A stretch of DNA of 64,000 nt from Pontibacter akesuensis (lineage in GTDB: Bacteria > Bacteroidota > Bacteroidia > Cytophagales > Hymenobacteraceae), in assembly GCF_001611675.1 (NCBI RefSeq), contig NZ_CP014766.1:434001-498000 (forward strand), in the 5' to 3' direction. Shown here one piece after another: positions 18,824-27,724 of the stretch. The translations under genes and the position numbers were made by a program. Each line of letters begins with the position of its first letter. Positions within the stretch are counted from its first letter, which is position 1. Below the pieces are notes generated by a model. It was not told the DNA's origin. It searched no databases and saw only the letters and a list, made by a program, of their open reading frames with translations.

Positions 18824-19561
18824 ATGGCGCAACAGATTTACATTGGTACTTCGGGCTGGCATTACAACCACTGGAAAGGCAATTTTTACCCGAATGGCGT
18901 AAAGCAGAAAGGCTTCACCGAGTACTATACCCGCTTCTTTCAGACGGTAGAAGTCAACAACTCCTTTTACCGGCTACCTACACCCGAGACTTTTTCCAAC
19001 TGGCGCGATGCAGTGGCTGACGAATTCATTTTTGCAGTAAAGGCCAGCCGCTACATCACTCACATGAAGAAGCTGAAGGACCCGCAGGAGGGCCTTGCCC
19101 GCCTGTTTGCCAGCATGAACGCGCTGGAGCACAAGCTTGGGCCGGTGCTTTTCCAACTCCCGCCCATGTGGCACCTCAACCTCGAGCGCCTGCGCGATTT
19201 CCTCTCCCTGCTGCCACCTTATTACCGGTATACGTTTGAGTTCAGGCACCCGAGTTGGTACACGGAAGAGGTGTTGGACCTGCTCCGAAAACATAATGCC
19301 GCCTTTTGCATTTATGAACTGGATGGACACATGTCGCCGCTTCACATTACGGCTGATTTTGTGTACGTGCGCCTCCACGGCCCCGCTGGCAAGTATGCCG
19401 GCTCGTACACGGAGGAGGCGCTGCAGTGGTGGGCGCAGCAGTGCAAAAACTGGCAGCAGCAGGGCTTGGATGTGTATGTATACTTCGATAACGACCAGTT
19501 GGGGTATGCGGCCTTCAATGCGCTTCGGCTACAGGAAATTGTCAGGTTGGCAGGGGCTTAA
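18824..19561 (+). CDS. DUF72-family protein (YecE-like)
   Basis: This 245-aa protein belongs to the widespread DUF72/YecE family, a TIM-barrel-like fold of unknown biochemical role. Family hallmarks are the start YIGTSGWHYNHWKGNFYP, VEVNNSFYRLP, FAVKASRYITHMKKL, VLFQLPP and the C-terminal VYVYFDNDQLGYAAFNA. The length is normal. It is a single gene with 260 bp of A+T-rich sequence upstream, divergent from the disordered-protein pair. No function can be assigned from its neighbours. Confidence 0.93.
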   Translation: MAQQIYIGTSGWHYNHWKGNFYPNGVKQKGFTEYYTRFFQTVEVNNSFYRLPTPETFSNWRDAVADEFIFAVKASRYITHMKKLKDPQEGLARLFASMNALEHKLGPVLFQLPPMWHLNLERLRDFLSLLPPYYRYTFEFRHPSWYTEEVLDLLRKHNAAFCIYELDGHMSPLHITADFVYVRLHGPAGKYAGSYTEEALQWWAQQCKNWQQQGLDVYVYFDNDQLGYAAFNALRLQEIVRLAGA

Positions 19562-19672
19562 ACTGGTGCGGAAATTGCACTAACCTGTCTCGGTAAATGT
19601 TGATTTATTATGTAAGCTGCCATTTGGAGGCTATCTTTACAACTACATATAATTGCAAAAAATAATTAAACA

Positions 19673-20689
19673 ATGAAGCACATAACAACGGATATATGCA
19701 TTGTGGGTGCCGGCCCGGTCGGTTTGTTTGCCGTGTTTGAGGCAGGCCTGCTCAAAATGCGTTGCCACGTGGTAGACGCGCTGCCTGCCGTTGGCGGTCA
19801 GCTTTCTGAAATATACCCTAAAAAACCGATATACGATATACCTGGCTTCCCTGACATTCTGGCCGGAGACCTGGTGAAGAACCTGGAGAAGCAGATTGCC
19901 CCCTTCCACCCTACCTTTACCTTGGGTGAGCGCGTGGAGGATCTGGAAAAACAAGAGGACGGCTCCTTTATCGTGCGTACAGTGGATGGCACCAAGATAG
20001 CCTGTAAAGTGGTGGTAATAGCCGGTGGCCTGGGTTCTTTTGAGCCGCGCAAGCCCGCTATAGAGAACCTGGAGAAGTATGAGGGTTTTGGCGTGACCTA
20101 CATGGTGCGCGACCCGGAACACTTCCGTGGCAAGCGCGTGATCCTGGCCGGTGGCGGCGACTCTGCCCTGGACTGGGCCATTTACCTGGCCGACATCTGC
20201 GAAGAGCTGACACTGGTGCACCGTGGCACCACCTTCAGAGGAGCGCCTGAGTCGGCGGAGAAAGTGCTGAAGCTGGCCGAAGAAGGAAAAATACAGCTGA
20301 TCCTCAAATCCAATATCACAGAGGTGCATGGTGAGAACGAGTTGAAGGCGGTAACGGTAATGGTAGACAATACTACGCCGCACCTGGTAGACGTGGATTA
20401 CTTTATCCCGCTGTTCGGGCTGGTACCTAAGCTGGGACCGATTGAGAACTGGGGCCTGGAACTGGAGAAAAATGCCATCAAGGTGAACACAGAGGATTAC
20501 TCCACCAACGTCCCCGGCATCTATGCTATCGGCGACATCAACACCTACCCGGGCAAGCTGAAGCTTATACTTTGCGGCTTCCACGAGTCTGCCCTGATGG
20601 CGCAAAGCGCCTACAACATCATTTACCCGGACAAGAAGTTCGTGTTGAAATACACCACGGTTAACGGTATTCAGGAGCTACAGCAATGA
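19673..20689 (+). CDS. ferredoxin-NADP(+) reductase, thioredoxin-reductase-like (FNR2 type)
   Basis: This 338-aa FAD/NAD(P)H flavoprotein moves electrons between NADPH and ferredoxin. It has the N-terminal FAD motif ICIVGAGPVGLFAVFEAG and the nucleotide-binding motif ILAGGGDSALDWA (~residue 160). It lacks the CxxC of true thioredoxin reductases, which is characteristic of the YumC/FNR2 group. The C-terminal FAD segment GIYAIGDINTYPGKLKLI is present. Its stop overlaps the start of a 2Fe-2S ferredoxin gene by 4 bp, which strongly supports the partner assignment. Confidence 0.93.
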   Translation: MKHITTDICIVGAGPVGLFAVFEAGLLKMRCHVVDALPAVGGQLSEIYPKKPIYDIPGFPDILAGDLVKNLEKQIAPFHPTFTLGERVEDLEKQEDGSFIVRTVDGTKIACKVVVIAGGLGSFEPRKPAIENLEKYEGFGVTYMVRDPEHFRGKRVILAGGGDSALDWAIYLADICEELTLVHRGTTFRGAPESAEKVLKLAEEGKIQLILKSNITEVHGENELKAVTVMVDNTTPHLVDVDYFIPLFGLVPKLGPIENWGLELEKNAIKVNTEDYSTNVPGIYAIGDINTYPGKLKLILCGFHESALMAQSAYNIIYPDKKFVLKYTTVNGIQELQQ

Positions 20690-21009
20690 AAGACGCCATC
20701 AACATTTATGTAAAACAGGACAACGGGGAGCAAATTACGCTGGAGGCCCCCCTCGACATGAACCTCTCTGTGATGGAAGTACTGAAGGCGCATGAGTTCC
20801 CGATTCAGGCGGTATGTGGCGGTATGGCCATTTGCGCCACCTGCCATGTGGAGGTGCTGGAAAGCGGCGAACTGCCTGAGATGAACGACGATGAGGCCTA
20901 CATGCTGGAGACCTTGCCGCATGCCACCGACAGCAGCCGGCTCTCCTGCCAGCTCCGCGTGAATGAGGAGATGGAAGGGCTGGTGGTACGAATTATGCCG
21001 GAGGCCTGA
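20686..21009 (+). CDS. 2Fe-2S ferredoxin, adrenodoxin-like
   Basis: This is a small electron carrier of 107 aa. The cluster ligands follow the adrenodoxin-type pattern: Cys in AVCGGMAICATCHVEV (CX5CX2C) and a fourth in RLSCQL near residue 88. It is translationally coupled to the ferredoxin reductase gene (ATGA overlap), and the two form a short operon closed by a strong hairpin 31 bp downstream. Its electron acceptor is not evident from the neighbours. Confidence 0.93.
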   Translation: MKDAINIYVKQDNGEQITLEAPLDMNLSVMEVLKAHEFPIQAVCGGMAICATCHVEVLESGELPEMNDDEAYMLETLPHATDSSRLSCQLRVNEEMEGLVVRIMPEA

Positions 21010-21040
21010 CCAGAAGATAAGGATTCCTACTTTATACTTG

Positions 21041-21081
21041 TGCGAAAGTCGCTGCCATGGCAGCGACTTTCGCATTTTATA
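21041..21081. terminator. terminator with a perfect 34-bp palindrome
   Basis: The stretch 21041-21074 is a perfect palindrome (half-site TGCGAAAGTCGCTGCCA) followed by TTTTAT. It lies between the converging ferredoxin and TIGR02588-like genes. TATACTT copies lie on both sides (21033 and 21078) in the same orientation. Confidence 0.8.
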
Positions 21082-21100
21082 CTTGCTGCCTTTTCCTGTG

Positions 21101-21514
21101 CTAAGGCTTTTTATAACTAACCACATGCACCAGCACGCTGTCCTGGGGCTCCGTATTGCTCCGGAAGTTTACCCAACCCTCGCGCTGCGACTCCTGCGGC
21201 GCAAACGGGAATCCCAATTCCGACTCCTCCAGCACCTCCCCGTTACGAAGCAGCCTCACCTCCACCTTTACTTCTTCGGCGGTTTCGCCGCCCTTGTTGT
21301 GCAGCACAATGCGGTAGCGGTTGGGGGCATTGTCACTTGGGTCATGGAACTTCTCTGCTGTTAGTTTTGGCGTGACGGGTTTGTGAATATACGCCTGATA
21401 CCCCAGATAGGTCACAATGCTTAGCACCAGCACCAAACTGACACCGAAGACCACCCACTCCAGCCAGTTCTTCTGGTCTTTTATGTCCTTGTTCTTCTTT
21501 TCGTTTTCATCCAT
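21101..21514 (-). CDS. TIGR02588-like small membrane protein
   Basis: This 137-aa protein has a charged N terminus, one transmembrane helix at about residues 18-40 (WVVFGVSLVLVLSIVTYLGY) and an exported domain with beta-sandwich character (RYRIVLHNKGGETAEEVKVEVRL). It fits the TIGR02588 family, which I know only as the partner in a two-gene pair with the TIGR02587 membrane protein. That partner is encoded 6 bp upstream here. The function of the pair is unknown to me. Confidence 0.8.
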   Translation of the reverse strand: MDENEKKNKDIKDQKNWLEWVVFGVSLVLVLSIVTYLGYQAYIHKPVTPKLTAEKFHDPSDNAPNRYRIVLHNKGGETAEEVKVEVRLLRNGEVLEESELGFPFAPQESQREGWVNFRSNTEPQDSVLVHVVSYKKP

Positions 21515-21520
21515 GTTTTG

Positions 21521-22486
21521 TTACTTAATCAGCAGGCGTCCTGCCGAGGCACCCAACGATGCCACCAGCCCCAGGGTAATGACTTGTGAAAAAGCTACCG
21601 CAAAACTAACACCGGCGAATCTGCCAAAGAACCAAAGCAGAAATGCCGATGAGACAAGCGCCATCAGGTAGCTGATACAGGTATCTATCGTCACCTCAAA
21701 GGCCAGTTCCTGCCTTGATACACCAGTGCTACTACCCTTAAATTCGCTGAAGTACACTATTACGATGCTCAGCAGCAAGGAAGCCACGGCCATGGCAAAT
21801 ATATGAATTGGAGAGGCTTCCAACGCAATTACGATCACCTCTTCCGTGGGTGCTATGTTGCCACCGATAATAATAGCACCGCAAACAGACAGCACCGCCA
21901 CTGCCGCTCTTACCCGTTGTTTATCTGGAACGAATGCTGCCTCTGCCAGGTCTCTTTCATCCTCTTCCGCTTTATCCTCGCTCACGCCCCCCTCACCCAG
22001 TTGCGCTGTACCGATAGATACTCCGATCGAGACTGCCATTGCCTCTATGATTACCTTTCCCATAATCTCATCAATGGACATGTCCGCGAAATCAATGCGG
22101 CTGATCATGAACAGCACGCCAAAGGCAAGCAGCAGCCCAATGCCCATCTCCTCCACCGAGTCAACGAGTACGCTCTTCCACGATACATCGGGGCGCATGC
22201 CGGCGAAACGGTTATAGCCCAGCAGCAGCACGTAAGTGGCCACTACCAAAGCCAGTAGTTTAAGTGGTCCCGCACTGAAACCGGCCCACCATACCTCCAT
22301 GGTGTACAGCATCGGAAAGCTGAAGAGCAAGCCACCTGTTATCCCCCGCGCATACTCCTTCAGCGACTGCCGAAGAGGCCGGTTATTCTGCGTCTGTTGT
22401 GTCTGAGTCTGATTATCGCGCACTAAAGCTACTTTTTTGGCTGTATACGGTGCCGGGTGTTTCGGGTGGACAAAATCTACATGCAC
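21521..22486 (-). CDS. TIGR02587-like integral membrane protein
   Basis: This inner-membrane protein (321 aa from a GTG at 22486) has about eight to nine hydrophobic helices. The segment GGLLFSFPMLYTMEVWWAG and the polar loop EGGVSEDKAEEDERDLAEAAF are as expected for TIGR02587. The start is uncertain: the first ~30 residues are polar and unconserved in feel, and a GTG at 22423 preceded by an A run is an alternative. It forms an operon with the TIGR02588-like gene downstream. I know of no assigned function. Confidence 0.78.
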   Translation of the reverse strand: MHVDFVHPKHPAPYTAKKVALVRDNQTQTQQTQNNRPLRQSLKEYARGITGGLLFSFPMLYTMEVWWAGFSAGPLKLLALVVATYVLLLGYNRFAGMRPDVSWKSVLVDSVEEMGIGLLLAFGVLFMISRIDFADMSIDEIMGKVIIEAMAVSIGVSIGTAQLGEGGVSEDKAEEDERDLAEAAFVPDKQRVRAAVAVLSVCGAIIIGGNIAPTEEVIVIALEASPIHIFAMAVASLLLSIVIVYFSEFKGSSTGVSRQELAFEVTIDTCISYLMALVSSAFLLWFFGRFAGVSFAVAFSQVITLGLVASLGASAGRLLIK

Positions 22487-22735
22487 CCTGTGTTTGTATT
22501 CCTGGTGAGCCTCCTGCTCTCTACACGCAGGGGCTGCATTAAAAATAACGGGAGGACGCTGCTGCCAACTCTACACGAGCTTCTGGTAAACAGCTACTCT
22601 ATACTTGCCTCCGGGGTATTCTTTATAATATATTTTAAGATAGGACCTTTGAAATTTATTGCAATAACATTTTATTTATATATTAGAACATTAAAATAAT
22701 AGATCCTGTGTTATCATAAACTAAAGAAAACAAAC

Positions 22736-23380
22736 ATGAAGAAGTTATTCGTATCTGCCCTTTTCGCCCTGTTAGGTACAGGTGCCTTTGCTCAAACCGC
22801 CCCGGGAACAGTTGTTGTGTCTGGCCAAGTGGGATTTGGTGTTTCATCAACGGATGGAGAAAACACTGGAAATTTTCCCAATACAACAGAGTTTAGTATT
22901 GGTCCGAGCATAGGTTATTTATTGAGTGATGGACTCGAACTGGGCCTAAACCTGCGGTATAGCCACTCAAAATATTCTTATGATAGAGAAGGAAATAACC
23001 TCTCAGTGGATTATGTAAACAACGGCTTCCGTTTTAGTCCCTACTTAAAAAAGTACTTTATGGTCTCAGACAAAGTAGCTTTTACTGGCAGTGCTTTCGC
23101 TGGCTATGAAATTTCTAATTCGAAGAGGGGATCTGATAGTGTTTTTATGACTGATTCAGAAACTAAATCTAATACGTTTGATATTGGAGTTGCACCCGGT
23201 ATCGTATTCTTCCCAACTGAGAAAATTGGTATAAGTGGTTCATTAGGCAGGCTTAGCTACAGTACAATAAAGGCAAAGTCATCAGAAGGCGAAGTGTCAA
23301 ATGAGAGAACAACAAATAACTTCGGATTTGACTTTAGCAGCAGTTTATACCTGGGCTTTAGCTACTACATCAGCCGCTAG
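22736..23380 (+). CDS. outer-membrane beta-barrel protein
   Basis: This 214-aa protein has a signal peptide (MKKLFVSALFALLGTGAFAQ) and alternating beta-strands throughout, ending in SSLYLGFSYYISR. It matches the small OmpW/OmpA-barrel-like proteins (OMP_b-brl) common in Bacteroidetes. The function is unknown. Its codons and upstream region are more A+T-rich than its neighbours, which could reflect recent acquisition or low expression. It stands alone, and a strong bidirectional terminator follows. Confidence 0.85.
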   Translation: MKKLFVSALFALLGTGAFAQTAPGTVVVSGQVGFGVSSTDGENTGNFPNTTEFSIGPSIGYLLSDGLELGLNLRYSHSKYSYDREGNNLSVDYVNNGFRFSPYLKKYFMVSDKVAFTGSAFAGYEISNSKRGSDSVFMTDSETKSNTFDIGVAPGIVFFPTEKIGISGSLGRLSYSTIKAKSSEGEVSNERTTNNFGFDFSSSLYLGFSYYISR

Positions 23381-23391
23381 GCATGCATCAC

Positions 23392-23450
23392 AAGTATAAA
23401 CAGAACGGCCTGCGCAAGTATGAATTGCGCAGGCCGTTCTGTTTGTACTT
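23392..23450. terminator. bidirectional terminator with 26-bp arms, based on AAGTATA
   Basis: The arms 23392-23417 and 23425-23450 pair over 26 positions with a single G.T wobble around a 7-nt loop. They lie between the converging stops at 23380 and 23459. As at 13480, the outer end of the stem is AAGTATA (here paired with GTACTT). Confidence 0.85.
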
Positions 23451-23458
23451 CGCCCAAC

Positions 23459-24199
23459 TTACCAGCCACTGGCCAGCACGTCGGCAATGTGCATGGTTTT
23501 GATGTTTTTGTTCTGCTTCTGGATGTACGCTTCCAAGTGCATCAGGCAGCTGCTGTCGGTAGAGATGATGTACTCTGCCCCGGTGGCGATGGCATTGTCT
23601 ACCTTCTGCTCGGCCATGGCAGTGGAGATCGCCTCAAACTTCACGGCAAAGGTACCCCCGAAACCGCAGCAGGTTTCCACGTCTTCCATCTCGATGAGCT
23701 CCAGCCCTCTTACATTGCCCAACAGTTCGCGCGGACCCGCCTTGATGCCGCACTCACGCAGCGCACTGCAGGAGTCGTGGTACGTATAGCGGCCCTGCAA
23801 CGAGGCACCCTCAATGCGCGTTACGCCCAGCACATCAGTTAGAAACTCCGTCAGCTCATACACTTTCTTCTGCATGGCACGATACTTCACGAGTTTCGAC
23901 GATTTCACGAAAATATCCTGGTAGGCGTTGCGCACCATGCCCACACACGATGCAGAGGGAGCCACAATGTAATGCGAGGTATCATTCGAGAAGTCATCCA
24001 AAAACTTATCGGCTACCTCGCGGGCCTCGTTAAAGAAACCGGCGTTGAAAGCAGGTTGTCCGCAGCAGGTTTGGTTCGGGTTGTAACGCACCTCACAGCC
24101 CACCTTCTCCAGCACCTTCACCATGTTCATGGCCGTATCGGGGAACAGCTGGTCCACGAAACACGGTATAAATATATCTACTATTGTTCTGCTTGCCAT
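23459..24199 (-). CDS. Fe-S oxidoreductase subunit, LutA/YkgE-like
   Basis: This 246-aa protein has two cysteine-rich CCG domains (CCGQPAFNAG near residue 42 and CCGFGGTFAVKF near residue 180). It is the LutA-type subunit of lactate utilisation complexes and is also related to glycolate oxidase GlcF. No lutB or lutC gene is in the window, so its partners lie elsewhere or its role differs. It is 3 bp downstream of an HMG-CoA lyase gene on the same strand, so the two are co-transcribed. The family is clear; the substrate is not. Confidence 0.88.
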   Translation of the reverse strand: MASRTIVDIFIPCFVDQLFPDTAMNMVKVLEKVGCEVRYNPNQTCCGQPAFNAGFFNEAREVADKFLDDFSNDTSHYIVAPSASCVGMVRNAYQDIFVKSSKLVKYRAMQKKVYELTEFLTDVLGVTRIEGASLQGRYTYHDSCSALRECGIKAGPRELLGNVRGLELIEMEDVETCCGFGGTFAVKFEAISTAMAEQKVDNAIATGAEYIISTDSSCLMHLEAYIQKQNKNIKTMHIADVLASGW

Positions 24200-24202
24200 A
24201 GG

Positions 24203-25048
24203 TTATAAAAACACTGCACCGGACTCAGCCATGGCGGCTTGCAGGGCAGCTTTGTTCAGGCCCAAATTTACACCATTATTTTCGAAGTAGCCTACCATAT
24301 TCTCCGTCGGCATATTGCCCACCAGCTCGTCCTTCGCCATGGGGCAGCCGCCATAGCCGCGCAGGGCACCATCATATCGGCGGCATCCTGCCTGATAGGC
24401 AGCGGCTATCTTCTCCTGCCAGGTAGTGGGCGTGGTATGCAGGTGCGCCCCAAACTCAATCTGCTGAAATGCCGGAATGAGGTTTGAGAACAGGTAGGTG
24501 ATGTTTTCGGGAGTGGCCACACCGATTGTATCAGATAGCGACACGATCTTCACCTGTAATTGGTCGAGGTCCTGTACAAAACGGATCACCGTTTCCACGT
24601 TCCAGGGGTCGTTATAGGGGTTACCGAAGCCCATGGAGATGTAGGTCACCAGCGTTTTATCATGCTTATGGCAGATATCCTGAATCCGGGCCAGCTGCTC
24701 CATCGCCTCGGCGATGCTTTTGTTTGTGTTGCGCTGTTGAAACGTCTCCGACACCGACAGCGGGAAGCCCAGGTAATCGATCTGCTGGTGCTGTGCTGCG
24801 TCTCCCGCACCGCGGGTGTTCGCGATAATGGCCAGTAGTTTGGAGGTAGTGGTATCCAGCTCCAGCTTCTCCAGCACCTCGGCTGTGTCCTGCATCTGCG
24901 GAATTGCCTTCGGCGAAACAAAACTGCCGAAGTCGATGGTGTCGAACCCTACTTTCAGCAGTTGGTTGATGTAACGGATCTTTACCTCGGTTGGTATAAA
25001 ATCTTTGATGCCTTGCATGGCATCGCGGGGGCACTCAATTATCTTCAT
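24203..25048 (-). CDS. hydroxymethylglutaryl-CoA lyase
   Basis: This cleaves HMG-CoA to acetoacetate and acetyl-CoA, the last step of leucine breakdown. I start at the ATG at 25048 (MKIIECPRDAMQGIKDFIPT), giving 281 aa; the frame is open to 25090. It has the family's N-terminal ECPRD motif, the VSLSDTIG segment, the metal-binding HLHTTP and the C-terminal GGCPMAKDELVGNMPTEN. The Cys in GGCPMA matches the catalytic one. It is the first gene of a two-gene operon with the LutA-like gene. Confidence 0.93.
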   Translation of the reverse strand: MKIIECPRDAMQGIKDFIPTEVKIRYINQLLKVGFDTIDFGSFVSPKAIPQMQDTAEVLEKLELDTTTSKLLAIIANTRGAGDAAQHQQIDYLGFPLSVSETFQQRNTNKSIAEAMEQLARIQDICHKHDKTLVTYISMGFGNPYNDPWNVETVIRFVQDLDQLQVKIVSLSDTIGVATPENITYLFSNLIPAFQQIEFGAHLHTTPTTWQEKIAAAYQAGCRRYDGALRGYGGCPMAKDELVGNMPTENMVGYFENNGVNLGLNKAALQAAMAESGAVFL

Positions 25049-25193
25049 AAAGAAACGGCTAAATATGAGGGCCTTGCCGGCCTCACCCAAAGATAAGGTT
25101 TACGCACGCGTGTTAAAAATATGGGTCTATACTTTTATATATAGGTAATTACATATAGCTTATTCACTCAAAGCAAACACCACCAGGCCAACC

Positions 25194-26054
25194 ATGACAA
25201 AGCTCAGGAACAGTACCATACTTATTACCGGGGGCGCCTCTGGCATCGGGCTGCTGCTGGGCCAGCAGGGCCTGCTCCGCGGTGCCCGGCGCCTCATTAT
25301 CTGGGACATTAACCCGCAAACGCTGCAACAGGTTACGCAGCAACTGACTGCGCAGGGCCACGAGGTGCATGCCTTCGTGGTGGATGTAGCCAGCCCGGAT
25401 GCAGTGGAAGCGACAGCCCAGCAGGTGATTTCCACCATCGGGGTGCCGGATGTGCTTTTCAACAATGCGGGTATCGTGGTGGGCAAGCTGTTTGCAGAAC
25501 ACTCCTATGCCGAGATACAGCGCACCCTCGATATAAATGTACTCGGCGTGATGACGGTGGCCCGCGCTTTTCTGCCCGCCATGCTCCAGCGCGGCAGCGG
25601 CCACATTGTGAACATTGCCTCGGCGGCAGGCCTGATTCCGAACCCGCGCATGAGTGTGTACGCCGCCAGCAAATGGGCGGTGCTGGGCTGGTCGGAGAGC
25701 CTGAGGCTGGAACTGGAGGCGCTGCGGCAGGACCTGCACGTTACCACCGTTACCCCCAGTTACATCGACACGGGCATGTTCGCGGGCGTAAAAGCGCCCC
25801 TGCTCACGCCTATCCTCAAACCTGAGGCCATTACCGAAGCCATACTTGCCGCGGTGGAGAAAAACAAAGCTATCCTGCGGCGGCCCGCCCTCGTGCACCT
25901 GCTGCCCCTGCTGCGCGGCGTGCTGCCAGCCCGGCTCTTTGATACCATCGTAGGACGCGGATTTCGCGTATACACCTCTATGGACAAGTTTGCAGGGCGC
26001 CCGGCTACAACCGCTGTTCCAGCACAACCAGAAGAAGACACCACCAACACCTAA
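25194..26054 (+). CDS. short-chain dehydrogenase/reductase
   Basis: This 286-aa NAD(P)-dependent oxidoreductase is of the classical SDR type. The cofactor motif is TGGASGIG near residue 13, NNAG lies at about residue 90, and the catalytic set is Ser in NIASAAG and YAASK. The C-terminal ~40 residues (ARLFDTIVGRGFRVYTSMDKF) extend past the core, as in membrane-linked retinol dehydrogenase-like SDRs. An aldehyde dehydrogenase gene starts 3 bp later, so together they may oxidise a long-chain or lipid alcohol to an acid; that is inference. Confidence 0.9.
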   Translation: MTKLRNSTILITGGASGIGLLLGQQGLLRGARRLIIWDINPQTLQQVTQQLTAQGHEVHAFVVDVASPDAVEATAQQVISTIGVPDVLFNNAGIVVGKLFAEHSYAEIQRTLDINVLGVMTVARAFLPAMLQRGSGHIVNIASAAGLIPNPRMSVYAASKWAVLGWSESLRLELEALRQDLHVTTVTPSYIDTGMFAGVKAPLLTPILKPEAITEAILAAVEKNKAILRRPALVHLLPLLRGVLPARLFDTIVGRGFRVYTSMDKFAGRPATTAVPAQPEEDTTNT

Positions 26055-26057
26055 GCT

Positions 26058-27476
26058 ATGGCAACACCAGCAACTATCACCGCCACTCCCGAGGCAGACC
26101 AACGCTCCGTTCAGAAACTGGTGCAGCGGCAGCGCGCCTTTTTCGCCAGCGGCAAAACTTTGGATGTGGAATTCCGGAGAGAACAGCTAAAGCGCCTGCA
26201 GCAGGCCATCCGGAAGCACGAGCAGGACCTGTTCGACGCCATGTACTCCGACTTTCGCAAACCAGAGATGGAGACTTACTCCACCGAAGTGGGTTTTGTG
26301 GAACTAGAGTTGAAGCTGACACTGAAGAACCTGACGAACTGGGCAAAGCCCCGAAAGGTGAGCGAGTCAATCATTAACTTTCCGGCCAGCAGCTATGTAT
26401 ATTCGGAGCCCTACGGCGTGGCCCTGATTATCGGTCCGTGGAACTATCCGTTTCAACTGCTGCTCAACCCGCTGATCGGGGCTATGGCTGCCGGCAACTG
26501 CGCCGTGGTGAAGCCATCCGAACTAACACCTGCCACCTCCGCTGTTGTTGCCCGGATGCTGCGTGAGAATTTTGAGGAGGACTATGTGGCGGTGGTGGAA
26601 GGAGGCGTGCAGACAACCCAGTACCTGCTGCAGCAGCGCTACGACTATATCTTTTTTACCGGAAGCACCCGTGTGGGTAAAATTGTGATGCGCGCCGCGG
26701 CCGAGAACCTGACGCCGGTTACGCTGGAGCTCGGCGGTAAAAGCCCCGCCATCGTGGCCGAGGATGCCGATCTGGGCCTTGCCGCCCGCCGCATTGCCTG
26801 GGGCAAGTACCTGAACGCCGGGCAAACCTGTGTGGCGCCGGATTACGTGCTGGTGGAGGAGCAGGTGAAAGAGGAGTTTGTGCACCTGCTGAGCCAGACC
26901 ATTCAGGACTTTTACGGAGAAGACCCAGCCAAGAGCCCTGACTACGCCCGCATTGTGAACGACCAGCATTTCAGCAGGCTTAGCAAGCTGCTGCAGGACG
27001 GTGTTACCCGTACCGGAGGGCAAACAGATGGGAACTCCCGGTACATCGCACCTACCGTGCTGGACCAGGTGACATGGCAGCACCCCGTGATGCAGGATGA
27101 AATATTTGGTCCCATCCTCCCGGTTATTCCATTCAAAGGCATTGATGAGGCCGTGAAAATGGTGAACAACCATGAGAAGCCGCTTGCCTTGTACTTTTTC
27201 TCCTCAAGTAAAAGCAAGCAACAGCAGTTGCTGCAATATACCCACTTCGGCGGAGGCTGCATTAACGACACCATTTCGCACCTGATCAACCCCAACCTGC
27301 CCTTCGGTGGCGTGGGTGCCAGCGGCATGGGCAGCTACCACGGCAAAGGCAGCTTTGATGTGTTCTCGCACCAGAAAAGCGTGTTGCACCGCGGCACCTG
27401 GATTGACTTGCCCCTGCGCTACCCACCGTACAGGAACCGGCTGCCGATGCTACGAAAGCTCTTCAACTGGCTCTGA
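26058..27476 (+). CDS. aldehyde dehydrogenase, class 3-like
   Basis: This 472-aa NAD(P)-dependent aldehyde dehydrogenase has the cofactor segment GPWNYPFQLLLNPLIGA, the Glu motif VTLELGGKSP and the catalytic Cys in NAGQTCVAPDY. The layout and length fit the class 3 fatty-aldehyde group (AlkH/YwdH-like), including the C-terminal PPYRNRLPMLRKLFNWL tail that may touch the membrane. It is in an operon 3 bp after an SDR gene. The physiological aldehyde is unknown. Confidence 0.93.
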   Translation: MATPATITATPEADQRSVQKLVQRQRAFFASGKTLDVEFRREQLKRLQQAIRKHEQDLFDAMYSDFRKPEMETYSTEVGFVELELKLTLKNLTNWAKPRKVSESIINFPASSYVYSEPYGVALIIGPWNYPFQLLLNPLIGAMAAGNCAVVKPSELTPATSAVVARMLRENFEEDYVAVVEGGVQTTQYLLQQRYDYIFFTGSTRVGKIVMRAAAENLTPVTLELGGKSPAIVAEDADLGLAARRIAWGKYLNAGQTCVAPDYVLVEEQVKEEFVHLLSQTIQDFYGEDPAKSPDYARIVNDQHFSRLSKLLQDGVTRTGGQTDGNSRYIAPTVLDQVTWQHPVMQDEIFGPILPVIPFKGIDEAVKMVNNHEKPLALYFFSSSKSKQQQLLQYTHFGGGCINDTISHLINPNLPFGGVGASGMGSYHGKGSFDVFSHQKSVLHRGTWIDLPLRYPPYRNRLPMLRKLFNWL

Positions 27477-27724
27477 TTTTCCGTTAAGTTTCTGAGTCAG
27501 CCGCCGCTGCAGCATGCATGTAAGTTGATAAGTTTACCCTATGTTTTAATTTTTGTTGAAACCCTACTTTATACTTGGCGGCAGCCCCGATCAGCCAATA
27601 TTTCAGCTAATTTTTCCCGCTTGCGTTAAAGTTTAGCTATATTCACGTAATAAGCGCTTAACATGCACAGCTACGGCCCATCTTGCCGCATGCAGCAACT
27701 ACACCTGACACCTTTATCCGTTCC

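Noticed and set aside
22457-22699. 80-codon plus-strand frame before the beta-barrel gene
   Set aside because: Overlaps the start of the membrane-protein gene and the A+T-rich promoter region; no recognisable sequence.
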